The notes under the pieces: generated by a model
Databases searched by the model: none
The model's input: only the letters and a program-made list of their open reading frames with translations
What the model was told of the DNA's origin: nothing
Part shown: piece after piece, positions 11,423-23,301 of the stretch
Layout of the letters: the number at the start of each line of letters is the position of its first letter
How positions within the stretch are numbered: position 1 is the first letter of the stretch
Position numbers and translations under genes: made by a program
NCBI GenBank assembly: GCA_016858145.1
Contig: JAEHOE010000001.1
Coordinates: 3,100,001 to 3,164,000, forward strand
Length of the DNA: 64,000 nt
Source of the DNA: Edaphochlamys debaryana
Lineage: Eukaryota; Chlorophyta; Chlorophyceae; Chlamydomonadales
Reading direction: 5' to 3'

Positions 11423-14400
11423 CGCGGCAGGCGTCGCTGGCGTCACCGTCGCCTCCGGTTACGCAGAAGCTGACGGTGGAGTGCAGCTGTGTGACTGACA
11501 TGGAGATGGGGATCATGGAGCCGGCCATGCCGCCGGGGCTGGAGGTGTAGAAGGAGGAGCAGGGGGAGAGCGAGGGCGAGGGAGGGGTGGCGGTGCCGCA
11601 GGCGCCAGCGCCCGGCGGCGGCGAGGCCGGACCGTCGCTGACGTCGAAGCCAAACAGGTCGTCGTCGCCGCCGCCGCCAGCACCTCCGCCGTCGCCACCG
11701 CCCAGCAGGTCCTCATCGCTGCCGCCGAGGCACAGGTCCAGAGCGGCCTGAGCCGCCGCCAGGGCGTCGCCGAAGTCGCCTCCGCCGGCGGAGGAGGTGG
11801 CGGCGGCCGCCGCCGCCACGCTGCCAGCCGCCGCTGCCGCCGCCGGCAGCGGCCCGGCCCGCGGCAGCGGCGCCGCGGCGGGAGCGACCGCCCCCGGCAC
11901 TTTGGGGGCCCTGCCCTGCCCCGGCACGCTGGTCGCCTCGGCGGGGCTGATGGCGATGGTGGCGGTCTGGCCCGCCCGTACCTTCTGTACGGCAACGTGC
12001 GACCGCTGCAGCTGCCGTACGACCACGCGCGTGAAGCCACCCGCGGGGTTGGGCCCCAGCACCAGCTCCTGCCCTAGCGTCACGGTTCCGGACAGGACGG
12101 TGCCGGACAGGACGGACCCCACACCCTCCACCTCGAACGTCCCGTCCACTTGGAAGTGGACGGCCTGGTCTGCTGCAGCCGCTGGCGCCATGGGGGTAGC
12201 AGCAGCCACGAACGGCGGCGCGGCGGCGGCTGGGGAGGGAGCCGAGTCGGGCGCAAGCTGCAGGGAGCACAGCACCTGGTGTCCGGGGGAGTTGGCGGCC
12301 GCGGCCGCGGCGGCGGCGACAGCGGCGGCGGAGGCCGCGCGCGGGCTGCCGCCGGGCGACGGCCCCGTGCCGCTGCTGCTGGCGTAGCCCCCGCCGCCGC
12401 CGCCGCTGCTCTCCGCGCAGGCGCCGCTGCTGTCACCCGCCACCTCGCCGCCCACTGCCCCTGTCCCCGCCCCCGCATCCTCCGCAACCACCGCACCCGT
12501 CGCGGGAACCGCCGCCGCCGGCGGCGCCGTCGGGCCCGTAGGCTGCAGAGCCGCCAGGAAGGCGTGCAGCACGGGCAGGCCGGCGCCAGTGACTGCCGAG
12601 ACGGCGAAGATGGGCATGTGCAGGGCCAGGGGCCCGCGGGCGGTGGGGGAGGACAGGGAGGCGGCCCGCTGGGCGCCCAGGGCGGCGGCGGCGGCCTGCG
12701 CCTCGGCCTCCGTGGTCACCAGGGGGGACGCGGCCTGCGGGAGCGCGGGTGGAGCAGGGGCGGAGTCCTCAGGGTCGAGCCCACACGTGCGCGCACGCAG
12801 AGCCCTAAGCGGCGGCAGCCCCGAGGAGGCAACCACGCCGAAGCTCACTCGGCCCTCTGGATTCCAGCCCGCCCGCTCCCAACAGCTCCCCATCCAGCCG
12901 TAATTCCCGCCCTCACCTCGATGAGTCGCCGCTCCTCCTCGCTGTCCGCCGCCGCGGCCTCCTCACCGCGGCCCCTCTGCGCCCCCAGCGCCAGCCCCAG
13001 CAGCTGCCGCACCTCCGCCACCAGCGCAGCGAACCGCTCAGGGCGGACCAGCTCCACCTGGGGAGCAATAAAACAGGGGTTAAGGTGGAGCGGAGCAGAG
13101 GCAGGTCAGACCTACCCCTCTGACCCCGCGCCCTTCCCCAGGGTCCCCACTCCGTGACCCTTGCCACTCCTCATCTGGCGCATATGTTTGAGTGACATTG
13201 GTTTGGCCCCGCACAGGTTTGCAACCCCGCATGCAACACCCCCCACTCTCTACTCCCCCCCCCCATTCCTCTGTCCAACCCCCCCCCCCACCTTGGTGAT
13301 GACCACCGCCACGGGCACCTCGAGCGCCAGCGCCACCGCCAGGTGCTCCACGCCCACGCGCCCCAGCCCCGCCGCCCCGCACACAGCCAGCAGGCCGTAG
13401 TGCGGCAGCAGCGCCGTCAGCCCGTACAGCGCCGTCTTGAGGTACTTCTCGTGCCCCGCCAGGTCCAGGAAGGTCAGCACCTGGGCCGAGGAGGACGTCA
13501 CCTCAGCGGGGGTCAGCGCTGCAGGGTTCGGGTGGGGGTTGGGGGAGGGAGGGAGGGTGGTCAGGGCGGGAAGCGTGGAAGTGGACGGGAGGGCGCGGGA
13601 GGAAGGGAAGCGGATGACTCGCGGGGAGGCGCCCAGCACACGGGCTGCAGGTGAGGGGTAGTGAAGGTACGGGTGCGCTCACCTGCCGCGGCGGGGGTGG
13701 TGTAGTTGACCACGCGGCCGGCCTTGTCGTAGCCCAGCAGCTGGTGGCAGATGGAGCTGGTGCGGCCCGACTGCATCTCGTGCTTGTGGCGGAACACGTT
13801 CATGCGGGCCAGGCCGCGGCCTGGGGGTGGGGGCGGGTGGCGGGCGTGATGGCGAAGCACCGGGGGCGGAGCGCGTACCTCGCCCCCCCCACAGAGCCTC
13901 GCCTAGACCTATCTGGCCTGCGCCGGCGGCACCATACACCGCCGAGGCGGCACCTCAGCCCACGAGCACCCCATCACGCCCCTCCCGAGCCTCCCGCTCC
14001 CCTCACCGTTGTCCAGCAGCGGCCTGCCCCCCGAGCCGTGCGTGAGCACCGCCACCAGCGTGGACTTGCCCGCGTCCACCGCCCCCGCCACGGCCACGCG
14101 CAGGTCCGTGTGGCAGGCCTCCTCCGAGGTGGCGGTGGCCACACGCAGCAGCGCCGCGCGGCGGCCCCAGGCGCCCGGCAGGTAGTGCACCAGGGAGGCG
14201 GCGGCGCCCAGGGAGGAGGCCTGGGGGGTGGGGGGTGCAGGGAGGCGAGGGGAGGGAGGTAAGGGTGGGTGAAGAGGCCGAGGTAGTGGGGAGAGGGTGG
14301 TGAGGGCAGGCAGCGAGCCGTGCCGTGGTGAGCGGGGCGAGGTGGGTTGATGGGCGCAGCGGTGCATGCGGTCCCAACGCTGTACACATGCCTGGTGCCG

Positions 14401-15597
14401 TCGATCCCCCCCGCCCCCCGCACCATGTGCTGCAGGGTGCCGATGGAGCCCTCCAGGTCGGCCGGCTCCAGGCCCTTGGGGTAGCCATTGTCCTCAACGC
14501 CTGGGGTTGGGCAGGGGGAGCGGGCATGGAGAGAGGGGGGGCAGAAAGCGTGATCGGGGAGGGGTATACAGGGGGTCTAAGGCGATGAAGGGTGGGGTGG
14601 GCTCGTACAGGCAGCAGTGCGGACCACACGGTGACCACCATGCCAGCCCGCCTCCTCACCGATGTAGTAGAAGCACTCGCCGTTGCCCTCGGACAGACGG
14701 AACTTCATCTGCGTGATCTGCATGTACGGCACCGCACAACAAGAGATCTGTCACGCCTCTCGCCCACAGGCCGGAGTTGTTCCTGGCTCCCCCCTTCCAC
14801 CCTCATCCGAGCTCCCCTTCCCCCTTATGCCCTCCCCCAACCAGCCCCGCCCCTCACCAGCTGCTGCAGGCGCAGCGGGTGTGGGTCGCGGATGCGCAGC
14901 TTGTACTCCACGTTCCCCTCGCCGTCCTCCTGCTCCAGGCTGGTCACCGAGTGGTCCTTGGGCTCGCGCTTGAGGCGGAGCGCCTCAATCTGGAGACACA
15001 GGGGAGGCGAAGACTAGCATGAGGTATTGGACGGCAAGGACGATAGGCGTAACCCGTCAGGCGCGGCTCGGTGGCCAGGTCCGGTTCGGCCCACAGGGGA
15101 GGGGAACGGGCACTAGGGTTTGGCGCGTGGGGGAGGCCCCGGCGGAGCTGGGCCGGGCCCGGGCTGCCTGGGCCTAGACCGGGCCCAGGTGGAGCTCGGC
15201 GTGTCGGGTGACCAGCGTGAGGACTTGCGACACAGTGCTTTGGACCGGGCAATGGGGGTCGGGGCGTGGCAGCGGGGTGCGGGGGCGGGCCGGGCTGGGC
15301 CTTTCCGGCTCGGGTACTTGCCTGCTCGGGCCGGAGGTTCCCAGGGAATTTCTTCGATCCGCCTCCGCCTCCGGCGACCAGGGCTGCCATCTCGGCAGCA
15401 GACAGCCTGCCCCGGGAGCCCTTGCGCCGCCTGCGGGAGCGGCTCGGCAGGGTCAGCTTTCTGCCCCCATCTTTGTGCTCCCTCAGCGGATCTTACCGGG
15501 GCTTCACGACCGTCGGCGTGCTGCTCTCAAACGCCACCCAGGTCGTCGGCTCACGCTGCGGCCCAAGCGCATCCAGGCTGCCGACGAAGTCGAGCAT
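10123..15597 (-). CDS. GTPBP1/GTPBP2-like translational GTPase
   Basis: An eEF1A-related GTPase of the GTPBP1/2 group, linked in animals to ribosome rescue and mRNA decay. Twelve exons: 15597-15497, 15430-15322, 14989-14858, 14717-14660, 14500-14424, 14220-14007, 13820-13683, 13518-13292, 13057-12917, 12734-11229, 11053-10613, 10449-10123. All join in phase (about 1156 residues, versus roughly 600-670 in animals). N-terminal family block [18 protein letters not shown]…[21 protein letters not shown]1 [10 protein letters not shown]; switch I region [14 protein letters not shown]3 [12 protein letters not shown]4 ITKVEL; then β-barrel domain 2 ([20 protein letters not shown]) and domain 3 ([19 protein letters not shown], then [17 protein letters not shown]). 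The extra length is Ala/Gly/Ser-rich insertions in exons 10-11. Oddities: G4 has E where the family has D, and intron 2 has a GC donor (CAG|GCAAGT). Confidence 0.93.
15293..15597 (-). repeat. intact partner of the 8.6-kb duplication
   Basis: This is the parent copy of the 300-bp direct duplication at 8584-8885. It covers exon 1 (from the ATG at 15597), the 66-bp intron 1, exon 2 and the start of intron 2. Similarity stops at the start codon on one side and about 30 bp into intron 2 on the other. Confidence 0.85.
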
Positions 15598-16089
15598 TTT
15601 TGTCGACACGGCTCTGCTAACGGTCTATTTGGCTGTTTTAAACAACAGTCACAACAACAAGGTCCAGCGCAGCCCATTCGTTCCAAGCTAGAGCGAGAGC
15701 GCAACCGTCTGCGCCATGTTTGCAAGGTTGTGTCAGTGTGCTATGTCAAATGCACTATCCATGGTCTCCAAGTCGGGGGGTCGTGGAGGGGAGTTCGGGG
15801 GTGAGTAGTTCTGGCTCGAGACGAGTGTGAAGTGTGCTAGGCTGCATGGAAGCAGGCACGGTATTGTCCGCGACGGTCGGAGAAGCGGGCTTGTTTTGTT
15901 GGCGTTGTTCGTTCCGGGCCCACTAAGTACCCTATTCTGGGCCCTTACGGCTGTTGGCTTAGCGAGATGCTGGCAAATACACCAGCTTCGGTCGCCCAGG
16001 CCTCGGCCTGGCCTGCGGGGCCTCGTGCGCACCCCTTAGCGCCGGTGCGTCCCCATAATGTTGATGCAAACGACGTCCGCACTTCGCAA

Positions 16090-19000
16090 ATGACCGTGAA
16101 CTTGCGACTGCCTGCACAGGCGCCGGCGGTGGCTCGCGTGCTTCAACCCTCGCTAGCGCCAGTACTAGCACCGCAGAGGTAAGACGATGCCGGATTGCCG
16201 GGCATGGCCTCCAAATTCGCTCTGTCGTGTCGGGCGTGTCCAGGGATGGCGAACCACCATGCCTGCGCCATGCCCCGCAGGCACGCCGCCTCGCCCGTGG
16301 TATGCCGCGCAGCCAGCGTGCAACGACCCGTGGTCTATGACCCGAACCGACCACCGCCCGAGGTAGCTACGGGGCTGGCGTTGGCGGGTCTGGTACAAGG
16401 GTTTTCGTTCCCCACGTTCACGCTCCGGCCTGGCCTGCCCCGCAGCCCGCCGGCATGGCGGCGGTATCGCTCATGTCCATGGATGAAGCGCCCAGCGACA
16501 ACATCGTGTACGATGGAATCGTGGATGACAGCCCCACGCGGCCGACGGGGCTATACGTGCGGGTGCGTGCCTGGCATTCGGGCTGAGAAGCCCTGGGGGG
16601 GGGGGGGGGTGCCGGAACCAGTGCCCCAACACGCGGCCACAGCCACGCTGCACGCTGCCCAGGCACGGAGCCTGGGGCGGCCAGCGAAGGGGCTGGGCTG
16701 GGCGCCTGGGCTGCAGCCGCAGATGAGGCGGCGCAGCCGGCGCCTGCAGGCCATGCCTGGGGGGGGGCTCGTTGCAACAGGTCAGGCCTTCCACGTGGAC
16801 AGCCGCCGGGCTGACAGGTGGGCAGTGCTCGCTTCCCCGTGCCTCGGCACCTGCGGGCTGCGCCTGCCTAGACTCGAAGAGCCGTGCCGGAAGTCCTTGA
16901 GAGGTTGGGAGGAAGACAGCGGCCGGCGAAGGGGGGGGGGCGGCACCGGACTGGGCGAACCACGTCAGGTTAAGCGCTGGCGTCAGTGGCACCCGGGTGC
17001 AGGAGCCGGCGCACTTTGCTGCGGCCATACTTGGGGGCTCCCATGAGGCGGCTGGGAGGCTTCCATGAGGCGGTTGGGAGGGCACGGGGGAGGTTGGGCC
17101 CGGCCTGGTCTTCCAGGCGCTGCGGCCTTGCCTTGGCAGTTCAAGCCCTGGGGGCCCTTGGCAGTCCAAGCCCCGGGGGCTAGGGCGCTGTACTCGCAGG
17201 CTCAGGGCATGAGGAGCAGGCGGCGGGCAGGCGGCGCAGGACCGTCTCAGCCGTCAGGCGGACCGCTGCATGCCTGCGCTGGGGGCTAGTGGTTGGCGGC
17301 TACCGGGTAGCGGGCTGCCTGAGCCTTCCCTCGCGTGACGGCCTGCGCTGCTGCACACGCACCACCGGCCTGAACCCTACGCTCGACAGTTTGCCGCCAG
17401 GGGCGACCTGCTCCAGCGTAACGCCCGCTGCGTACGGTCCTGACTTCCAGCCTAAGGAGGCTCAAACACGTCAGACATGTCACCAGCGCCCAGCCCCCGG
17501 CCCCCGCTACCCCCCTCACCTCTCCCGGCCCCCTCTCCACCACTCCCATGTAATCCCGCCCTCCCCATCTCCTCCCGCCCCCCCCCCTCCCGCCCTGCCC
17601 AGGTGCGGAACATGGTCAAGCACTTCAGCACCGCCAAGGGCCTGTTCCGGGCGGTGGACGGCGTGGACGTGGACATCGAGCCCAGCTCCATCGTGGCGCT
17701 GCTGGGGCCCTCGGGCAGCGGCAAGACCACGCTGCTGCGCCTGGTGGCGGGCCTGGAGACGCCCACGGCGGGGCACATCTACTTTGACGACACCGACGCC
17801 ACCAACCTCAGCGTGCAGGACCGCCAGATCGGCTTCGTGTTCCAGTCCTACGCACTCTTCAACCACAAGACGGTGGCGGAGAACATCAAGTTCGGTCTGG
17901 AGGTGCGCAAGCTCAACGTGGACCACGACAAGCGCGCGGCCGAGCTGCTGGCGCTGGTGCAGCTGGCGGGGCTGGGCGACCGCTACCCCAAGCAGCTCTC
18001 GGGTGGCCAGCGCCAGCGCGTCGCGCTCGCGCGCGCGCTCGCGTCCAACCCGCGCCTGCTGCTCCTGGACGAGCCGTTCGGCGCGCTGGATGCGGTGGTG
18101 CGCAAGCAGCTGCGCACCAGCCTTAAGGAGATTGTGCGCAGCGTGGGGGTGACCACCATCATCGTGACGCACGACCAGGAGGAGGCGTTCGACCTGGCGG
18201 ACAAGGTGGTCATCTTCAACCGCGGCCTGGTGGAGCAGCAGGGCACGCCCACCGAGATCATCAAGAAGCCGCGCACGCCCTTCATCATGAAGTTCGTGGG
18301 CGAGACCAACGTGGTGCCCGCGTCCTCCGTGGTGAGGGGGGAGCGGAAGGGGGGCAGGGGCGGAGGGCGGGGCGGGGGGGGGGACAGTGCGGCTCGGGGG
18401 CGTGCTAGCTCGGGGCGAAGCGGGCCGCGAGGAGGTGGAGCTGGGCAGGTGGGCTTGTTGAGGAGTGCTGGGGTTGTCTAGCGGGCGCGGCTCACCCAGC
18501 CCCCATGGCCCCTGGCTGACCGGCCCCCGCCTCCCTCTTCCTCCCTTCTCCCGCCCTCCCACCCCCCTAGCTGGCCAAGCGCATGCGCTTCATCACGCCC
18601 AAGAGCAAGGTCATGTTCCGGCCGCACGACATCAAGCTCTTCAAGACCCTCGACCCCGAGGAGAAGCGCACCACCGTGGCCGCCACGGTGGCCGACAAGG
18701 CCAACCTGGGGTGGGTCATCAAGTACACGCTGCGCTTCGACGACGACGTGGTGAGCGGATGGGCAGGGGGAGAGGGGCGGGGGAGGAGAGGAAAGGAGAA
18801 GGGGAGGGGAGAGGGGTGTGCGGAGGTGGGCTAGAGGCGAGCCGGGGAAGCATGGTGGTGGTACGCAGTGAGCGCTTGTTTAAGGGACCCCCTGTCGCTT
18901 GCGGAGGCCGCTCTATCTGTGAACCGGCCCAGACCCAAGCTCGGCGGGCTTCAGCTCCGCAGCCAGGATCGACGCGCATGCAGGATGCCTTGCCGCCCCG

Positions 19001-19201
19001 CATTGCTCCTCCGTGCCAAAGCGTAACCCGCCCCTCGCCCCCGCCCGCTCGCCCTCGCAGGAGTGCGAGCTGCAGCTGACGCGGCAGCAGGACGAGCGCG
19101 AGTACAACCTGGTGGTGGGCAGCCGCGTGTACGTGTACGTCAGCCGGCGGGCCATGCTGGGCTTCGACCCGTCCGACGTGGACAGCACCCCCGTGGTGTA
19201 G
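16090..19201 (+). CDS. SABC: plastid sulfate ABC transporter ATP-binding subunit (CysA type)
   Basis: Energises sulfate import across the chloroplast envelope together with SULP-type permeases. Six exons: 16090-16178, 16281-16362, 16446-16562, 17603-18331, 18571-18750, 19061-19201, all in phase, 445 residues. The N-terminus ([17 protein letters not shown]…[10 protein letters not shown]) is a transit-peptide-like stretch. The ATPase core follows: Walker [11 protein letters not shown]-loop [10 protein letters not shown], signature [15 protein letters not shown], Walker [14 protein letters not shown]-loop [15 protein letters not shown]. The C-terminal regulatory (TOBE-like) part is in exons 5-6 (MFRPHDIKL…). 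Intron 3 is long (1040 bp). An upstream in-frame ATG at 15967 is possible, but 16090 gives a normal transit peptide. The symbol follows the Chlamydomonas name for this subunit. Confidence 0.93.
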
Positions 19202-19777
19202 GGGCAGGGGTAGGAAGCTGGGGGAAGCTGTAGAGTGCATGTGGGGGTGGGGGGGGGCTTCTTGGCAGGGGTGCGGCGTGTGAGCTCGGCAGAGACGGGG
19301 CGGGGGTTGCGGTTGAGGAGACCCAACGCATTGAGCGGTGGGGGCAGGCGCTGAGGGCCAAGATGGCTTGTACAAGGTGCTAGGACGGAGAGGCCACCCT
19401 GCCGTGCAGGCTTGGGCGGCTTGGAGGCCTTTGGCGCGCTGTGCGGACTAGATGCAGGCCAGCCGCATGATGCTGGAGTCTGCTGCTGTTAAGTGCAAGA
19501 GTGTTGAGGTACTGGTCCTGGGGAAACCCCCGGAAGCAGCGTGTGTGGCGGGGGGAGGCGGGGCGAGACCCCGAACTTGGCTCGACGCGAGCGGCTCAGG
19601 CTGAATTGCAGACTGAAGAGCATAGAGCTTTAAGTGCAATGCTAGCTGCGCTGGATGCGGGAACATGCTCGGCCCCCGGCGGACCAGACGCTTTGTGTGG
19701 CCTTCATCATGCAAGCCTTCCGTGCTTAATGCCCCGCGACTCCCCGCAATTCACTTGTTCCCGACATAGACATTACC

Positions 19778-22497
19778 ATGGCTCTCGCTGCTCAGCGTCA
19801 GGTCGTTGCCCCTGCGGCTAGCTCGCGCGTGAAGGGTGAGCCTCAGAAGCCGAAGCCTGCAAGCAGAGACTAGTGGCTTCGGAAGGCCTGACCCCCGTGA
19901 CTCTTTCGCTCGCAGCCTTCGCGCCTTCGCGTGTGTCTCGCTCGCGTGCTGCCGTCGTGGTGCGCGCTGAGGCCCAGAGCGAGGATGGCCTGAATCGCCG
20001 CGCTCTGCTGAGCGCTGGCCTGGCCGCTGCCGCTGTCACCGCTCTGCCCCTGAGCGCCCCCGCGCCTGCCCGGGCGAACAAGCTGCTGTCCACCGACTGG
20101 GAGCTGGTGAGCGACAAACCTTGGCGAGGGGTGTCCGACGATCGCCGTGACCAAGCGTGTGGTCCGTCGCGCGTGAACCAATCGCAACATTCCACGCCAA
20201 CTCCCGAAACGCTCTGTGACCGCAGGTTGAGCTGCCCGTGAGCAAGGGCACCGTGCTGCTGGACATCGGTTTCACCGACGACAAGCACGGTAGGCAGCTC
20301 TGACCCGAGACACGGGGGCCGGATTTGTGGAAGGGGTATAGAGGGGCATTAAGGGGTAAAGCTGGCCGCTGACCCAGCTGGCTAGCGGAAGGAGTGGACT
20401 GACATGTCCCGGCCCCAGGCATGTGGCATGTCCTCACCGTGCCTCACCACGGGACTCGCTGATCTCCTTCCCCTCAGGCTTCCTGCTGGGAACCCGCCAG
20501 ACTCTGCTGGAGACCAGCGATGGCGGCAAGACCTGGAAGTCTCGCTCGATTGAGGCCGCTGGTGACGAGGGCTTCAACTATCGCTTCAACTCCATCTCCT
20601 TCAACGGCAACGAGGGCTGGATTGTGGGCAAGCCCGCTATCCTGCTGCACAGCAACGACGCCGGTGCCAGCTGGGAGCGCATCCCTCTGAGCTCCAAGCT
20701 GCCGGGTAAGCCGTTGCCAGGGCGAAGCTGGGAACTTGACGGCTGCCGAGCCTACTTCATGCCCCGCTCGCCCCACGTCTGCCTTCGTTTTTGTACACGT
20801 TCCCTACCCGCTGCCAACTGACCCACATCGCCCGGTCGGCCCCCGCTCGCAGGTGTGCCCGTGCGCATCACCGCTTTGTCCGGCAAGGCCGGCCAGGCTG
20901 AGATGATCACGGACCAGGTGCGGGCGCCGCAATGATACGGGACTGGGTCCGGTGGGCCGAGGGAATCCTGGCTGCTTCCCGGGAACCTCAGCCTGCAGGG
21001 GGCCGCTTCTACAGCCTCCTCATCAGACCGACCTTGGCCCTAGCATTGCAAGCGGGTGTCTGGGCTAGGGCAGCAGAGGTTCCAGGTCCCGTGCCAGACG
21101 GGCCATGTCTGGCTGCCTGTGGGTCACTGCCGGCCCTGGGACGCCACTCCTTACCGCCAACCAGCTAACCCCATTTGCTCGCCCCCGCCTCCCCCCCTTC
21201 AGGGCGCTATCTACGTGACGGACAACACCGCCTACACGTGGACCGCCGCCGTGCAGGAGACCGTGGATGCCACCCTCAACCGCACCGTGTCGAGCGGTGC
21301 GTGGAAGTCGGGGGAGGGTGGGGTTCAACGGGGTCTCGGGGGTAACATTTGTGCGTGGGCATGGCTGGAGTCCTGAGTTAGCTTTGGCTGGGCATGGCAT
21401 GTGGTCGTGCTGGGGACAGACGTGTATGCCGGGTTGGGTGGCACCCAAAAGAGTGTCCACTGTGCGTGAGCTCGCCTGTGCTTCTGTGCCCCTGTCCCAT
21501 CAACCCCCTCCCGCCCCACCCCCACCCCCAGGCATCAGCGGCGCCTCGTACTACGAGGGCACCTTCTCCAACCTGGCCCGCTCCTCCGCGGGCGACTACG
21601 TGGCCGTGTCCTCGCGCGGCAACTTCTACATGACCTGGTCCCCCGGGCAGACCTACTGGTCACCCCACAACCGCCCCTCCACGCGCCGCCTGCAGAACAT
21701 GGGCTTCACTCCGGAGGGCGCGGTGAGGCGGGCGGAGGCACGGGGAAGAGGGGGCCCCAAGCGCTTAGATGTGAAGGGGTGGGCGGCTGCAGAGCGAAAG
21801 GAGCTCGGGTGGACCATGCACGATTGGGCGAAGCACGGGCTTCGCAAGCAATGGTGGATACCATTAGACCTGACTCTTGTGCGGCGCGTGAGCTGACCCT
21901 CCCGCCCCGCCTCTGCCACCTCCCCCCTCTCCAGGTGTGGGCGACCACCCGTGGCGGTGACGTGCTGGTGGCCCAGGACAGCAACCTGGCCTCGGACAAC
22001 TTCAAGGACGTGGCCATCAACAGCCGCGGATTCGGGATCCTGGACGTCGGGTGAGCGCCACCCCAGGGGGGCGGGCTGCTGGTTGCGGGCTTCTGCTGCT
22101 GCGCTCGAGCGCTTGCCATTCATACGGGCCCCGCACCAGTACACTCTGCCCCACAGTCGCATACGCCCCCCACTCTCAGCATTTAGGCCCGGCCGCGCGT
22201 CCCGTCATGTTCCCATAAGCCCACATCAGCTCCGCCCCCACCCCGCATCGCTCACCCCGCCACCGCCCTCCTACCCCCGCCCCGCCCCGCAGCTTCCGCG
22301 ACGACAAGATCGCCTTTGCTTGCGGCGGCAGCGGCAGCCTGTACCGCTCGGACGACGGCGGCAAGAACTGGAAGCGCGACCGCTCCACGGACGACGTGGC
22401 GGGCAACCTGTACGCCGTCAAGTTCTTCAACCCCAGCCTGGGCTTCGTGCTGGGCAACGACGGGCTGCTGCTGCGCTACGCGGGCATCAACGCGTAG
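19778..22497 (+). CDS. HCF136: photosystem II stability/assembly factor HCF136 (Ycf48)
   Basis: A thylakoid-lumen β-propeller needed to build the photosystem II reaction centre. Nine exons: 19778-19835, 19916-20106, 20226-20289, 20478-20705, 20853-20917, 21203-21296, 21532-21722, 21935-22050, 22293-22497, all in phase, 403 residues as expected. The N-terminus is bipartite: a plastid transit peptide ([19 protein letters not shown]…), then a twin-arginine signal ([20 protein letters not shown]) ending at APARA. The mature part shows the repeated propeller motif ([36 protein letters not shown]) and the C-terminus [19 protein letters not shown]. The N-terminal features indicate Tat-dependent import to the lumen. 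It follows the sulfate ATPase on the same strand with about 580 bp between them. Confidence 0.97.
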
Positions 22498-23301
22498 GGG
22501 CTCGCAGCAGCAGAAGGGAGTGGCAGGGGTAGGGTGGGCGTGGAATGCGGCGAGGGGAGGGGCAGGGTCATAAGGGTTGCCTTCTCGTAGGGGCAAGGCA
22601 CGGCGGGAGCACGGGGCCGGCGGGAGAGAGCATGGGCTTGAGGTAGGGAGGCAGGTGGGGAGGCCGAGATGGAGGTTGAGGTGGACGGGGTATGAACGTT
22701 GAGACGCCACGCGCGGGGACCCCGCCGTGGTCAGATAGTCGCCCGCTGGCAGAGCCTGATCTCCCCAGGGGGGGGTGGAGCAATGCGCGTCGGCGGCCCA
22801 GAGCCGTGCGCCTGAATAGGCGACGTCTACAATTTTGGCCTTCTTGAGGGAAGGCGGCGAGGTTGTGTGGAGCATGTGGCGAGGCGAGGAGGTAGCTGAC
22901 GGTGTCGTGTGAACGTGGTTAGGTCGGACGGCGCTGCGGAGCCGGGCAGCGCGCTGCACTGTGGGGCCGGATATCATGAGTGGCCCTCTGATGAACGCGG
23001 ATTGGGGAGTATCCCAGCTGTAAGCAAGAAACGGAAGGAACCGCCCATCGTCCTTGATACCAGTTGCCCCCTTAGGGTTCGTGCCTGTCGTGCGGACGCT
23101 GCGGAGAGGTGGTACGCACAGCGTGTTGCCACTTCAATGCCACACTGTCGCATAGCGAACAGTGCCCCTGCCTGCTATTAGCGAGGAAGGAGAAGCCCAA
23201 GCTTGCACTCGCGCCATGCCGCCTCTCGCGAGCCCGACGACATGCCAGCTTCGCACACCTGCAGCTCACAGGTAGGTTCAGTCCTCACAAGCTTTGCTCT
23301 G
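22498..23301. other. 3' flank of HCF136
   Basis: No gene seen. A TGTAA polyadenylation signal at 23019-23023, about 520 bp after the stop, probably ends the HCF136 transcript. Confidence 0.5.

Noticed and set aside
12150..13157. A 335-codon plus-strand open frame
   Set aside because: It is antisense to GTPBP exons 9-10, whose coding sense is proven by conserved GTPase motifs; the Gly/Arg-rich composition is the mirror of Ala/Pro codons.
17516..18562. A 348-codon minus-strand open frame
   Set aside because: Antisense shadow of the ABC ATPase core on the plus strand; its Leu/Val/Arg-rich sequence has no motifs of its own.
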